Origin: JACVRW01 sp963765135
GTDB lineage: Bacteria; Actinomycetota; Thermoleophilia; Solirubrobacterales; Thermoleophilaceae
Length of the DNA stretch: 64,000 nucleotides
Direction of reading: 5' to 3'
Assembly: GCA_963765135.1 (NCBI GenBank)
Contig: CAVXUX010000002.1
Span: 248,001 to 312,000, forward strand
Shown: one piece after another, positions 28,003-38,737 of the stretch
Layout of the letters: every line of letters begins with the position of its first letter
Position numbering within the stretch: the stretch's first letter is position 1
Translations under genes and position numbers: made by a program
The notes under the pieces: model-generated
The model's database searches: none
Seen by the model: only the letters and a program-made list of their open reading frames with translations
Told to the model about the DNA's origin: nothing

Positions 28003-29660
28003 ATGGCGCAGGCCAGGGCGAACTCGGACTACGCTGGCGCCGGAATGCGGGCTCGAGGTAGTGCTGGTCCATGGCTGGTCCTCGCGTGCGCGCTGCCGGT
28101 GTGCCTGCCGATCGGGTTGCTGCGGTGGACGCGGTCTCGGCGCATTGGATTCCGCTTGGCGACAGGCGTTACGTCGGTGCGCGCTTGGGTGTGTCAGCAT
28201 CCACCGCCGCTCACGGGCCAGTGGTCCTCGGGCGCCAGCGCAGCGGCTGAAGCACCGACCTACAGCCCGGCCATGCTCTTCTGGCTGCTCGCGATCCGGT
28301 CAGGCTGCCTGGCAGAGCTCGCTTCAGGTGGTCATGGCATCGTCAACACGGCCGCCGTCGTCGGCAGCCTCCTCTTGGCGCGCCGGCGCGGGGGCGACGG
28401 GCTGCTGCTGGCCACGGCGATCCTGATCCGATCATGTTCGCGTCGCTTCCGGGCGAGACCTACGCGGACATCTGGAACTCCTCGGTCGCGCTGGCGCGCT
28501 GATCCTGCTCGTGTTCCTCGCTTGGTCGCTCGCCTGCGGCGACGCCTGGCTCCTCCCGGTGATGGTCGTCGTGGCGAGCTTCATCGCGCAGGCCATCTCA
28601 CGTTCGTTGCGCCGCGCTCGGGCTGGCGGCCGTGGGGCTGGTCGGCTTTGGCGCCGGGTCTGGGAAGGCTGGGACCCTCGTATGCGCGCTGGGTCGTCGT
28701 CACGCTGGCCTGGGAGCGGTGTGCTGGCTGGCGCCGACGCTCGATCAGCTGGTGCACCGCCCGGCAACGCCGTCCTGATCGTCCGCTCCGCCGGGGCCGA
28801 CGTGCCAGGCTGGGCTTCGAGCCGGGTGGCGCGCGCTCGTGCACACGGTCGGCGTGGTGCCTGGTGGCTCTCCCCGCCACGCGACGCGAATAGCCGAACG
28901 CCGATCTCACGTCGGTCTCGGCGGGGTCGGTGCTCTCGACGCTGCTGGTGCTCGTCGGCCTGCTGGCGACGCTCGTCGTGGGCGGGCGCCGGCGCCGAAC
29001 GGAGCTCGTCGCGGCGAGCGCGCTCGGGCTCGTGCTGTGCGTCTCGATCGCGGCGGTCGCCGCCTCGACACCGGCGAGCCAGTCGTTCACGCTTTCGTAC
29101 ACGCTCCGGTGGGCCTCGCCCGCCGGTATGTGCGTATGGCTGTTGCTCGGCTGGAGCCTGGCGGCGTGCTGCCCTCCGCGCGCCGCCTCACGCTCCCGCG
29201 GCCCGCGATAGCGGCGGCCCTGGTCGCGGTGGCAGGGGCCTCGATTGCCGTGGCGCTGACGGTCGACCCGACCTCCAAGGCCTACGAGGACGTGGCTCGC
29301 CTGGCCGATCGCATCGAGGAGCGCATCCCCCCATCCCGAACGATCCTGGTGCAGGGCGACCTCAACCTCGGCACCGCGTTCGCCCTCGCCGACGTGCAGG
29401 GCGGGCTCGTGGGCCAGCTGCGCCGTGACGGGCGCAAAGTGGTGCTTACGCCGAACGAGGCGCAGGGCTTCGGCAGCCGCTACGTCGGCCCTTACAACAC
29501 CCGCGTTTGGCTGCAGGCCGACCGCAGGCCGGAGACGGGGCGCCTGTTGGGCGCAGCCCAAACGCCGGATCTCCTGACCCGGCGCATCCGTACCGTCTAC
29601 GCGTCGATCCAGCCGATCAGGGCCGAAACGCCTCAGGCCAGCTTGCGCCCCAGCAAGTAG
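28003..29660 (+). pseudogene. Polytopic membrane protein (GT-C-like), broken by many frameshifts
   Basis: Pieces in all three frames join into one membrane protein of roughly 550 residues: FWLLAIRSGCLAELASGG, MFASLPGETYADIWNSSVA, LLPVMVVVASFIAQ, LAPTLDQLVHRPGNAVLIV, LLVLVGLLATLVVGGRR and the soluble tail VYASIQPIRAETPQASLRPSK ending at 29660. The PxxxQLxxxPGN element resembles GT-C membrane glycosyltransferases, which is weak evidence. At least five shifts occur in 1.6 kb (for example near 28430 and 28505), more than in most neighbours, so either real decay or poor sequence is possible. Confidence 0.5.
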
Positions 29661-29810
29661 CCGCAGGTCGCCGCCGCGATCCCTCCGACCACCGAGGCGA
29701 TCGGGTCGCCGAACGCTCGCCGGCCAGCAGCCCGAGCAGGAAGGAGCCGACGATGTTGATCCCACCGTGACCAGATCAGGGCGTCGGTGTAGACCGTCGC
29801 CTTGCCGATC
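29633..29810 (-). pseudogene. Small membrane protein fragment
   Basis: Reading the minus strand, RIGKATVYTDALIW, NIVGSFLLGLLAGE and a glycine-rich tail IASVVGGIAAATCGYLLGRKLA with stop at 29633-29635 can be joined across one or two frameshifts. It looks like a protein with two or three membrane segments. The family is not recognised and no clear start is visible. It overlaps the end of the preceding gene by a few codons. Confidence 0.35.
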
Positions 29811-29851
29811 CGTAGCGCGCCAGCACTCGCAGACGCGAGCAGAGAGCGCGG

Positions 29852-30273
29852 TCACGACTCCCGAACGCCGTCACGATCACCCGCCGCGGCCCGCCGCTGT
29901 CCCGGTGCTCGCACAGATAGATCCCCTGCCAGGTCCCCAGGGCCAGCCGGCCGTCGCGGACGGGCAGCACCAGCGAGGCGTCGGTGAGCGACGACTTGAT
30001 GTGGGCCGGCATGTCGTCGTCGCCCTCGAGCGTGTGCCGGAAGTAGTCCGCGCCGTCCGGGACGGCCCGGTCGAACCAGGCCGCGAAGTCGCGTCGCACG
30101 TCCGGCGACGCGTTCTCGTTCAGCGTCAGCGACGCCGACGTGTGCTGCATGAACACCACCGCGATTCCGACGCGCAGGGAGGTCAGCTCGGGCACGCCGT
30201 CGACCACCTCGTCGGTGACCAGATGGAAGCCCCGCGGCCGCGGGCTCAGCGTGATCTGGTTCTGGATCCACAT
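29852..30273 (-). CDS. YjbQ/UPF0047 family protein
   Basis: About 140 residues of the YjbQ family: FMQHTSASLTLNENASPDV is the signature, followed by SLVLPVRDGRLALGTWQGIYLCEHR and RRVIVTAFG. Members are annotated as secondary thiamine-phosphate synthases, but their physiological role is uncertain. In the open frame the protein runs 26 residues too long. One missing base near 29862 would give the normal end with stop at 29852-29854. Confidence 0.85.
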
Positions 30274-30289
30274 TGCGCGCGTGGAAAGC

Positions 30290-30318
30290 TAAAGAAAAGC
30301 CCCATTAGCAGCCGATAA
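30290..30318 (+). promoter_or_regulatory. Sigma28/WhiG-like promoter candidate
   Basis: TAAAG begins at 30290 and GCCGATAA occupies 30311-30318, exactly the motility-sigma -35 and -10 elements. The gap after TAAA is 17 bases, against a usual 15. It lies 11 bp upstream of the GGDEF/HD-GYP gene, a common target of this sigma factor class. Confidence 0.45.
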
Positions 30319-30328
30319 CAGTTGTGAA

Positions 30329-31542
30329 ATGGCCCCACTACTCGTCCTCGCCGCCGGGGCGCTTGGACTTCTGGTCATGGTCCTGTATCAACGGCGGCAG
30401 ATCGCGGAGCTCGCGGAGCGCGTCGCTGCCGCGAGCCGGTTCGACCCCTTGACGGGTCTGCTCAACCGACGCGCGTTCGAGGAGCTGCTCCACTTCGAGC
30501 TCGACCGCTCGCGCCGCACCGGGCGGCCGCTGGGGGTGATCGTCGGCGAGGTCGACGGCATGGCGCGGCTGAACGCGGAGCGCGGGCACGGCGCGGGCGA
30601 CGTCGCGCTCAAGCAGGTCGGCCAGCACATGACGAAGTGGAAGCGGCGGATCGACTCGGCCGGGCGGATCAGCGGCGAGAAGTTCGCCGTGCTGCTGCCC
30701 GAGACCGACGAGCACGGCGCCTTCCTGGTCGCCGAGCGGCTGCGCCGCGCGACGCGCCGCAGCTTCGCACAGGACTCCCTGCCGCTGACGATCTCGTTCG
30801 GCGTGGCCAGCTACCCCGACCACGGTGAGGAGTTCGGCGTGCTGATGGGCGCCGCCGGGCGCGCCGTCGATGCTGCGGTGGAGCTCGGCCGCGACCGCTC
30901 GGTCGTCTACTGCAGCGACGTCGCCCGCATGCTCGACGAGCTGCCCGACCTCAACAGCAGCGAGCCCCGCCTGTCGAGCATCATCGGCCTGGCCGAGGAG
31001 CTCGACGTGCGCGACACCGGGCACACCGGCCACTGCCACACGGTCGCTCGCTACGCCGAGCTGATGGCGCGCGAGATGGGCTTCGAGCCCGAGCACGTGG
31101 AGCGCATTCGGCTTGCGGGGCTGGTGCACGACATCGGCAAGACCGGCGTGTCGGATCGGCTGATGAGCAAGGCGGGCCCGCTGGAGGCCGACGAGTGGCA
31201 CTCGATCCGCACGCATCCCGAGATCGGCGCGCGCCTGCTCGCCCATCCTGACTTCGAGGACCTGAGCGCCTGGGTGCTGGCGCACCACGAGCGCCCGGAC
31301 GGCAAGGGCTACCCCTTCGGCCTGGTCCGCGAGGAGATCCCGATCGAGGCGCGCATCCTGGCCGTCGCCGACGCCTACGAGGCAATGACCTCCGAGCGCT
31401 CGTTCCGGTCGGCGCTCGGCGAGGAGGTCGCCATCGGCGAGCTCCAGGCCGGAGCTGGGACCCAGTTCGACCTCGCCGTCGTGAACGTCTTCCTGGCGGC
31501 CTGGTCGGGGCCGACGCGCACGCGCTGCCGCAGGCGTCCTAG
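30329..31542 (+). CDS. GGDEF-like plus HD-GYP c-di-GMP phosphodiesterase
   Basis: About 404 residues with one N-terminal membrane helix (PLLVLAAGALGLLVMVLYQ). The GGDEF domain (DPLTGLLNRRAFEELL, residues about 35-50) has the active-site loop as SGEKF instead of GGDEF, so cyclase activity is doubtful. The HD-GYP domain is complete: LVHDIGKTGV with the HD pair and HHERPDGKGYP. The predicted net role is c-di-GMP hydrolysis. A missing base near 31498 probably hides the true end FLAALVGADAHALPQAS with stop TAG 31540-31542. Confidence 0.87.
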
Positions 31543-31575
31543 GCAACCCGCCTGCGCTTGCGGCACCATGGGCAT

Positions 31576-32967
31576 GTGGTGCACAGGCGCTCACCTCTGA
31601 TCGGACTGCTGGCCGCGTTTCTGTCGGTGGCCGTGATCACCGCGTCGATCTACGGCCTGCGCGAGGTCGTGCCCGTGGTCTCCACGGGCGTCGTGTACAT
31701 GCTCGCCGTGCTGCTCGTGTCGAGCTACTGGGGCCTGGCGATGGGGCTGCTCACCGCCGTCATGGGCGCGGCGGCCTGGAACTTCTTCCACATCCCACCC
31801 ACCGGCAGGTTCACGATCGCCGAGGGCGAGAACTGGGTCGCGCTGGCGGTTTTCCTGATCGCGGCGGTCGCGATCAGCGGGCTGGCGGGCGCCGCTCAGG
31901 CGCGGGCCGAGGAGGCCGAGACGAGGAGGCGCGAAGCCGATCTGACCGCCGAGATGGCACGGCTGCTGCTCGGCGGGGCCGACCTCGACGAGTCGCTGCG
32001 GGCGGCCGGGCGCCGGGTGGCCACCACATTTGGCCTCCCGTCGGTGTCGATTGAGCTCACCTGGACCGACTCGGATCAGCGCCGCCGCGCGCTGCCGCTG
32101 CTGGTGGAGGGCTCGCGCGTGGGCACCTTATGGTGCCGCGCGACATCGACCCAGCGGTGCTCGAGGCGCTGCAGGACCGGGTGCTGCCCGCGCTGGAGAC
32201 GCTCGTCGCGGCGGCGCGCAAGCGCGACGAGCTCGAGACGCAGGTGATCGAGACCAAGGCGCTGCGCCGCTCGAACGTGGTCAAGACGCGCCGTGCTGCG
32301 CTCGGTCTCGCACGACCTGCGCTCGCCGCTCACGGCGATCACCACCGCGGCCGGCGGGCTCGGCTCGGAGACGCTCTCGCCCGAGGCGCGCGCGGAGCTC
32401 ACCTCCGTGATCGCGCTCGAGAGCGCCCGCCTGTCGCGGCTGGTGGACAACCTGCTCGACCTCTCGAAGCTCCAGGCGGGCGCGGTCGAGCCGCACGCGG
32501 ACTGGTGCTCGGTCGAGGAGCTCGTGCGGGCGGCCATCGAAAGCGTGCCCGCGCCGCCGGGCGGCTTCGACGTCCAGATCGATCCGGGCCTTCCGCTGCT
32601 GCGCGCCGACGCCGCACAGCTCGAGCGAGCGATCGCCAACGTGCTGGACAACGCCAGCGCGTTACTCGGGGGACGAGCCGGTCACGGTGCGCGCCCGCGC
32701 CGCGCCCAACCAGCTCCTGCTGCGCATCGGCGACCGCGGGCCCGGCATCGCCCGCGAGGAGCTCGAGCGCATCTTCGAGCCCTTCCACTCGCCCGGCGAC
32801 GGCTCCGGCGACCGGCTCGGCCTCGCAATCGCGCGCGGCTTCCTGGAGGCGAACGGCGGGCGCATCCGCGCCGAGTCCCTGCCCGGCCAGGGCACGACGA
32901 TCGTGCTCGACCCTGCCGGTGCCGGCAGAGCAGCCGGCCGAGGCGCACGCCCGGGCCGCTGAAGTGA
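31576..32967 (+). CDS. kdpD: KdpD-like histidine kinase lacking the N-terminal sensor module, frameshifted
   Basis: The protein begins directly with the DUF4118 four-helix membrane domain of KdpD (VITASIYGLREVVPVVSTGV, AAWNFFHIPPTGRFTIAEGE). It continues through a GAF-like segment, HisKA with phospho-His in SVSHDLRSPLTAITTAAGG, and HATPase motifs NVLDNA, GDRGPGIA and GQGTTIVLD. The usual N-terminal KdpD/Usp half is missing here and is encoded separately at 38738. Frame breaks occur near 32130, 32290, 32665 and 32915. GTG 31576 is the likely start. It probably phosphorylates KdpE in response to potassium limitation. Confidence 0.82.
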
Positions 32968-33640
32968 CGCCGCGTCCTCGTCTGCGACGACGAGACCCAG
33001 ATCCTGCGTGCGCTGCGCGTGATCCTGCGCGACGCCGGGTTCGAGGTGATCACCGCGCAGACCGCGCGAGGAGGCGCTGGACGCCGCCGCCCTGCAGCGC
33101 GCCCGACGCCGCCATCCTCGACCTGATCCTGCCCGACGGCAACGGCATCGACGTCTGCCGCTCGATCCGCGAGTGGTCGCAGATGCCGATCCTGGTGCTG
33201 TCGGCGGTGGGCGAGGAGCAGGAGAAGGTGCGCGCGCTCGACGCCGGCGCCGACGACTACGTGACCAAGCCGTTCGGCCCCGGCGAGCTGGTCGCCCGGC
33301 TGAACGCGGCGCTGCGGCGTGCCGGCCGGCGCCGGAGGAGCCGTCGATCTCGGTGGACGGCCTCGAGATCGACCTGGCCGGCCACCGGGTCGTGCGCGAC
33401 GGCGAGGAGATCCACCTGACGCCCAAGGAGTTCGACCTCCTGCGGGTGCTCGCCCGCAACCGCGGACGCCTGATGACCCACCGCGCGCTGCTCGGCGAGG
33501 TGTGGGGGCACGCCTACGAGGACGACACGCACACCCTGCGCGTGCACATCGCCAACCTGCGCCGCAAGGTCGAGCCGGACCCGCAGGCGCCGCGCTACAT
33601 CCGCACGGATCCGGGCGTGGGCTACCGATTCGCGTCTTGA
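32964..33640 (+). CDS. kdpE: KdpE-like OmpR-family response regulator, frameshifted
   Basis: The receiver shows VLVCDDE near the N-terminus, the phosphorylatable Asp in AAILDLILPDG and Lys in DYVTKPFGPGELVARL. The C-terminus is a winged helix (LTPKEFDLLRVLARNRGRL, then RVHIANLRRKVEPD and GVGYRF). Four shifts interrupt it near 32970, 33067 (gcgcgaggag), 33095 and 33330. GTG 32964 overlaps the kinase end. It should activate the kdp structural genes that follow. Confidence 0.84.
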
Positions 33641-33708
33641 TGACTTCTTGATCACCTGAGAGGGATTCTTGATGGCGCCTTGCCGGGGGCGGGCCGAAAC
33701 TCAGTCCC

Positions 33709-34138
33709 ATGATCACCGCAACACTCTTCGAGCCGGCCCGCGTCTGGCTGCGCAGGGGAGCGCTCGACCGCAGCCTCGCGCATGGCGCCGACCCGACCAC
33801 GACCCCGAGCTGACGCCGCCGCGCGCGCCAGCTCACCTCACGCCGCCGCCGGGCCGGCTCGCCGAGGGCCTCCGGAACCTGATCGACGCCGCCGAGGAGC
33901 CGCGGCGCGGCTACAGCGCCGCCGTGCCGCTCCAGCGCCGGGAGATCCTGCGCCGAGCGAACCTTCCTGCTCGACGCTGGCCGCCGACCTGGCGAGCGAC
34001 GACGCGCTGAGCCCGCGCGGCATCGCCCTCGTCGAGCGCCTGCTCACCGACGGCACCTCGCCGATCTACGCGCCCGGCCCCGAGGGCGACCTGCACCGGG
34101 CCCTGATCCACGCCCGCGCGGCGCTCCACCTGGCCTGA
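33709..34138 (+). CDS. Small conserved-looking protein in the kdp locus, frameshifted
   Basis: Joining three frames gives about 143 residues: MITATLFEPARVWLRRGALD, then LAEGLRNLIDAAEEPRRGYS with VPLQRREILR, then LAADLASDDALSPRGIALVE and LLTDGTSPIYAPGPEGDLHR, stop 34136-34138. It lies between kdpE and kdpF on the same strand. It has no membrane segment or known domain. Breaks are near 33800 and 33960. I do not recognise a family; its position suggests a role connected with Kdp. Confidence 0.5.
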
Positions 34139-34140
34139 CC

Positions 34141-34226
34141 GTGGCCGACCTGCTGGCAATCGTGCTCGGGCTCGTCTGCCTTCGTGGCGTTGTTCGCTCT
34201 TCCTGGAGGGGCTCGACCGCGTATGA
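34141..34226 (+). CDS. Single-helix microprotein upstream of kdpF, frameshifted
   Basis: GTG 34141 opens VADLLAIVLGLV and, after small shifts near 34178 and 34200, continues AFVALF and LFLEGLDRV with stop TGA 34224-34226 overlapping the kdpF ATG. It would be one membrane helix of about 28 residues. The tight coupling to kdpF suggests a second accessory peptide of the Kdp complex. Confidence 0.45.
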
Positions 34227-34313
34227 GCGCCGCCGAGCTGTTCGGGCTCGTCGTATCGGTGCTGGTGCTGCGGCTACCTCCTCTACGCGCTGCTGCGCGG
34301 TGAGAAGCTGTGA
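34223..34313 (+). CDS. kdpF: KdpF accessory peptide, one frameshift
   Basis: MSAAELFGLVVSVLVL followed, after an extra C near 34272 (ctgcggctac), by GYLLYALLRGEKL. This is a single membrane helix with the conserved YLLYALLRGEK end of KdpF, which stabilises the KdpABC complex. Its stop overlaps the kdpA GTG at 34310. Confidence 0.75.
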
Positions 34314-36067
34314 CCGCGCCAGGGCTGGCTCCAGATCGCGATCTACGTCGCGGTCTTGACCGCGCTGACGCCGGTGATCGGCGGCTACATGGCGCGCGTC
34401 TTCCGCGGCGAGCGGGTCTTCCTGACGCCCGGTGCTGCGGCCGGTCGAGCGGCTCATCTACCGGCTGATCCGGGTCGACCCGAGCGCGCAGCAGGACTGG
34501 AAGTCCTACGCGCGCACGACGATCGTCTTCAGCGCGCTCTTCTGGGTCGCGCTCTACCTGATCCTGCGCACCCAGGGCATCCACCCCTTCAACCCCGAGG
34601 GCTTCCACTCGGGCACGTGGGACGTGACGTTCAACACCACGTCCTCGTTCATCTCGAACACCAACTGGCAGTACTACGGCGGCGAGACGACGATGACGTA
34701 CTTCTCGCAGATGGCCGGGCTCGCCGTGCAGAACTTCGTCTCGGCGGCGGTCGGCATGGCCGTGCTCGCGGCCGTGATCCGCGGCTTCGTCTCCCGCGCC
34801 GGCTCGTCGCTCGGCAACTTCTGGCAGGACCTGACCCGCGCGCTCCTCTACGTGCTCCTGCCGATCTCCGTCGTCGGCGCGCTCTTCCTCGTCTCCCAGG
34901 GCGTGATCCAGAACCTCGCGGTACGGTCGACCTTCGCGACGCTCGCGGGCGGCGAGCAGACGCTCGCGCTCGGCCCGGTGGCCTCCCAGATCGCGATCAA
35001 GGAGCTGGGCACCAACGGCGGCGGCTTCTTCAACGTCAACAGCGCCATGCCGTTCGAGAACCCGAGCGGCATCTCGAACTTCTTCGAGATGCTGTTCATC
35101 CTGCTGATCCCGGCGGCGCTGACCGCCGACTTCGGGCGCATGGTCGGCAACCGCCGCCAGGGCTGGGCGCTCTACGCCGCCATGCTCGTGATGTTCGTCG
35201 CCGGCGGTCGCGGTCGTCTACCTCGCCGAGCAGAACGGCTCGCCCGCGCAGAAGGCCGCAGGTCGCCACCGCCTCGCGTGGACGGCGACCGGCGGCAACC
35301 TCGAGGGCAAGGAGGTCCGCTTCGGGATCCCCAACAGCGCGGCTCTGGACGGCCATCACGACCGTGGCTTCGAGCGGCGCGGTCAACGCCGCGCTCGACT
35401 CGCTGACCGGCATCGGCGGCACCGGTGCCGATGTTCAACATGTTGACCGGCGAGGTCATGTTCGGCGGCGTCGGGTCCGGGCTCTACGGGATGCTGCTGT
35501 TCGTCGTGCTGGCGGTCTTCATCGCCGGCCTGATGGTGGGCCGCACGCCCGAGTACCTGGGCAAGAAGATCGAGGCGCGCGAGGTGAAGCTCGTGATGAT
35601 CGGGACGCTGTTCGTGCCGCTGCTCGTGCTGTCCGCCACCGCGCTCGCGATCGCGACCAAGTGGGGCGCGCCGTCGATCTACAACCCCGGCCCGCAGGGC
35701 TTCTCCGAGACGCTCTACGCCTACATCTCGCAGCCGCAACAACAACGGCTCGGCCTTCGCCGGCTACACGGGCTACCTGCAGCCAAACGGCCCGCAACGA
35801 GGGCGCCTTCGGCATCACCTTCGCGGACCTGCTGGGCGGGTTCGCGATGCTCGTTCGGCCGGTTCGTGCCGCTGCTCGCCGCGCTCGCCGTGGCCGGCGC
35901 GCTCGCGCCCAAGCGGGTGCTCCGCTCGGCCCCGGCACGTTCCGCACCGACACGCCCACGTTCGTGGTGCTGCTGATCGCGTGATCGTGATCGTCGCCGC
36001 CCTGACGTTCTTCCCCGCCTTCCTGCTCGGCCCGATCGTGCAGGGCCTCACCGACCAACTCTTCTGA
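34310..36067 (+). CDS. kdpA: Potassium-transporting ATPase subunit A, frameshifted
   Basis: KdpA is the K+-selective channel subunit of the KdpFABC pump. Pore and filter segments are visible: NTTSSFISNTNWQYYGGE, ELGTNGGGFFNVNSAMPFEN and, further on, MFNMLTGEVMFGGVGSGLYG. The family C-terminus FLLGPIVQGLTDQLF ends at TGA 36065-36067. At least seven breaks occur (near 34322, 34430, 35208, 35265, 35430, 35745, 35985), mostly one extra base. GTG 34310 overlaps kdpF, and the stop overlaps the kdpC ATG. Confidence 0.9.
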
Positions 36068-36658
36068 TGCGACGCGACCTGATCCACTCCGATCATGGCC
36101 ATCCTCGTCTTCACCGTGCTGCTCGGGCTGGCCTATCCGCTCGCCACCACCGGCATCGCGCAGGTGCTGTTCCCGAACAAGGCCGACGGCAGCCAGATCG
36201 AGCGCGACGGCAAGGTCGTCGGCTCGCGCCTGATCGGGCAGGACTTCAAGGGCCGGCCGCGCTACTTCCAGTCGCGGCCGTCGGTCACGGACTACAACCC
36301 GGCCGCCACCTTCTTCAACAACCTCGGCCCGAACACCAAGGACCTGAGGGCGCTGTTCGAGAAGAACCTCGCCGCCTACCTCGAAGCGCGAGCGGCCCTT
36401 CAACCCGGGCCTCGCGAAGGGCGACGTCCCGCTCGACGCCGTGCAGACCTCGGCGTCCGGGCGTGGATCCGCACATCTCCGAGGCCAACGCGCGGATCCA
36501 GGCCCGGCGCGTCGCCGAGGAGCGCGGGCTCGAGCTCGACCGCGTGCTCGAGCTGGTCGACGAGAACACCGACGGCCGCGGCCTCGGCGTGCTCGGCGAG
36601 CCCGGCGTGAACGTGCTCGAGCTGAATCTCGCGCTCGATCGAGGAGGGCTCGCGATGA
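36067..36658 (+). CDS. kdpC: Potassium-transporting ATPase subunit C, frameshifted
   Basis: KdpC has one membrane helix (LVFTVLLGLAYPLATTGIAQ) and a periplasmic domain: GSRLIGQDFKGRPRYFQSRP, NPAATFFNNLGP, VDPHISEANARIQARRVAEE and LGVLGEPGVNVLELNLALD. Breaks lie near 36093 and 36395-36465. The gene is between kdpA and kdpB, whereas the usual order is A-B-C. Its stop TGA 36656-36658 overlaps the kdpB ATG at 36655. Confidence 0.88.
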
Positions 36659-38719
36659 CGCAGGCAGGCCAGAGCGTCGTTCGGCGGCGCGGTGCTGCGC
36701 CAGGCGCTCGCTCGCCAGCCTGGTCAAGCTCGACCCGCGCGTGCAGGTGCGCAACCCGGTCATGTTCGTGGTCGAGATCGGCGCCGTGATCACCACGGGC
36801 GGCTGGCTGATCCAGGTCTTCGGCGGCCAGCCGCTCGGCGGCGGCGACGAGCCGGCCTGGTTCACCTTCACGGTGGCGATCTGGCTCTGGCTGACCGTCG
36901 TCTTCGCCAACCTCGCCGAGGCGCTCGCCGAGGGTCGCGGCAAGGCCCAGGCGGCCGCGCTGCGCGCGATGCGCACCGAGACGGTCGCGCGCCTGCGCGA
37001 CGGGACCGAGAAGCCGGCCTCCGAGCTGCACGCGCGGCGACGTCGTCGTGGTCGAGGCGGGCGAGTTCATCCCCGGCGACGGAACGGTCATCGAGGGCAT
37101 CGCCTCGGTGGACGAGTCGGCGGTCACCGGCGAGTCGGCCCCGGTCATCCGCGAGTCCGGTGGCGACCGCAGCGCGGTCACCGGCGGCACCAAGGTGCTC
37201 TCGGACCGGATCGTCGTCGAGATCACGCAGCTCCCGGGCGAGAGCTTCCTCGACCGCATGATCGCGCTCGTCGAGGGCGCGTCGCGGCGCAAGACGCCGA
37301 ACGAGATCGCGCTCGGCATCCTGCTCGCCGGGCCTCACGCTGATCTTCCTCGTGGTGGTCGTGACGCTGCGGCCGTTCAGCGAGTTCGCCGACACGAGCG
37401 TCTCGATCGCCACGCTGATCGCGCTGCTGGTGGCGCTGATCCCGACCACGATCGGCGCCCTGCTGTCCGCCATCGGCATCGCCGGCATGGACCGCCTCGT
37501 GCGGCGCAACGTGCTGGCGCTGTCGGGCCGCTCCGTCGAGGCCTCCGGCGACGTCGACGTGCTGCTGCTCGACAAGACCGGCACGATCACGCTCGGCAAC
37601 CGCGAGGCCACCGAGTTCGTGCCGATGCCCGGGGTGGAGGAGGCGGCGCTCGCCGAGGCCGCGCAGATCGCCTCGCTGGCCGACGAGACGCCCGAGGGCC
37701 GCTCGATCGTCGTGCTCGCCAAGCAGTACGGGATCCGCGAGCACCACTTCGACCCGTCGGCGCACTTCGTGCCGTTCTCGGCCGAGACGCGCATGAGCGG
37801 CGTGGACATGGACGGCTACCGGCTGCGCAAGGGCGCCGGCGACGCGATCATCAACTTCGTCGCCGCGGAGGGCGGCCAGGCGCCGCCGGAGCTCAAGCAG
37901 CGCGGTCGACCGGATCGCGAGCGAGGGCGGCACGCCGCTGGCGGTCGCGCGCGACTCGCAGGTGCTGGGCGTCGTCTACCTGAAGGACGTGGTCAAGGAG
38001 GGCATGCGCCACCGCTTCGACCAGCTGCGCGCGATGGGCATCCGCACCGTCATGGTCACCGGCGACAACCCGCTCACCGCGGCCAAGATCGCCGACGAGT
38101 CCGGCGTGGACGACTTCCTCGCCGAGGCCACCCCCGAGCGCAAGCTCGAGCTGATCCGCGAGGAGCAGCGCGAGGGCCGGCTGGTCGCGATGACCGGCGA
38201 CGGGACCAACGACGCGCCGGCGCTCGCGCAGGCCGACGTGGGCGTGGCGATGAACACGGGCACCCAGGCGGCGCGCGAGGCGGGCAACATGGTCGACCTC
38301 GACTCCAATCCGACGAAGCTGATCGAGATCGTCGAAATCGGCAAGCAGCTGCTGATCACCCGCGGCGCCCTGACGACCTTCTCGGTCGCCAACGACGTCG
38401 CCAAGTACTTCGCGATCCTGCCGGCGATGTTCGCCGCCACCTACGCGGCGGCCGGACGAATCCAGACGGTCCGCTCGACAAGCTCAACATCATGAACCTG
38501 GGCACGCCCCAGTCGGCGATCATCTCGGCGATCGTCTTCAACGCCCTGATCATCCCGCTGCTCGTGCCGCTGGCGCTGCGCGGCGTGCGCTACCGGCCGA
38601 TCGGCGCGACCGCGCTGCTGCGGCGCAACCTGCTGATCTACGGCCTGGGCGGGATCATCGCGCCGTTCATCGGCATCAAGCTCGTGGATCTCCTGGTCCA
38701 CAACGTGCTCGGGGCCTAG
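36655..38719 (+). CDS. kdpB: Potassium-transporting P-type ATPase subunit B, frameshifted
   Basis: KdpB is the ATP-hydrolysing subunit of the high-affinity K+ pump. Visible are KLDPRVQVRNPVMFVVEIGA, the actuator loop TGES (SVDESAVTGESAPVI), the phosphorylation motif LLLDKTGTITLGNR, MSGVDMDG, TVMVTGDN, and the hinge VAMTGDGTNDAPALAQADVG. The C-terminal helices end DLLVHNVLGA. Breaks occur near 36692, 36712, 37037 (gcgcggcgac), 37335, 37905, 37945 and 38460. No catalytic motif is missing once frames are joined. Confidence 0.92.
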
Positions 38720-38737
38720 CCCCGCCAGACTAGGACC

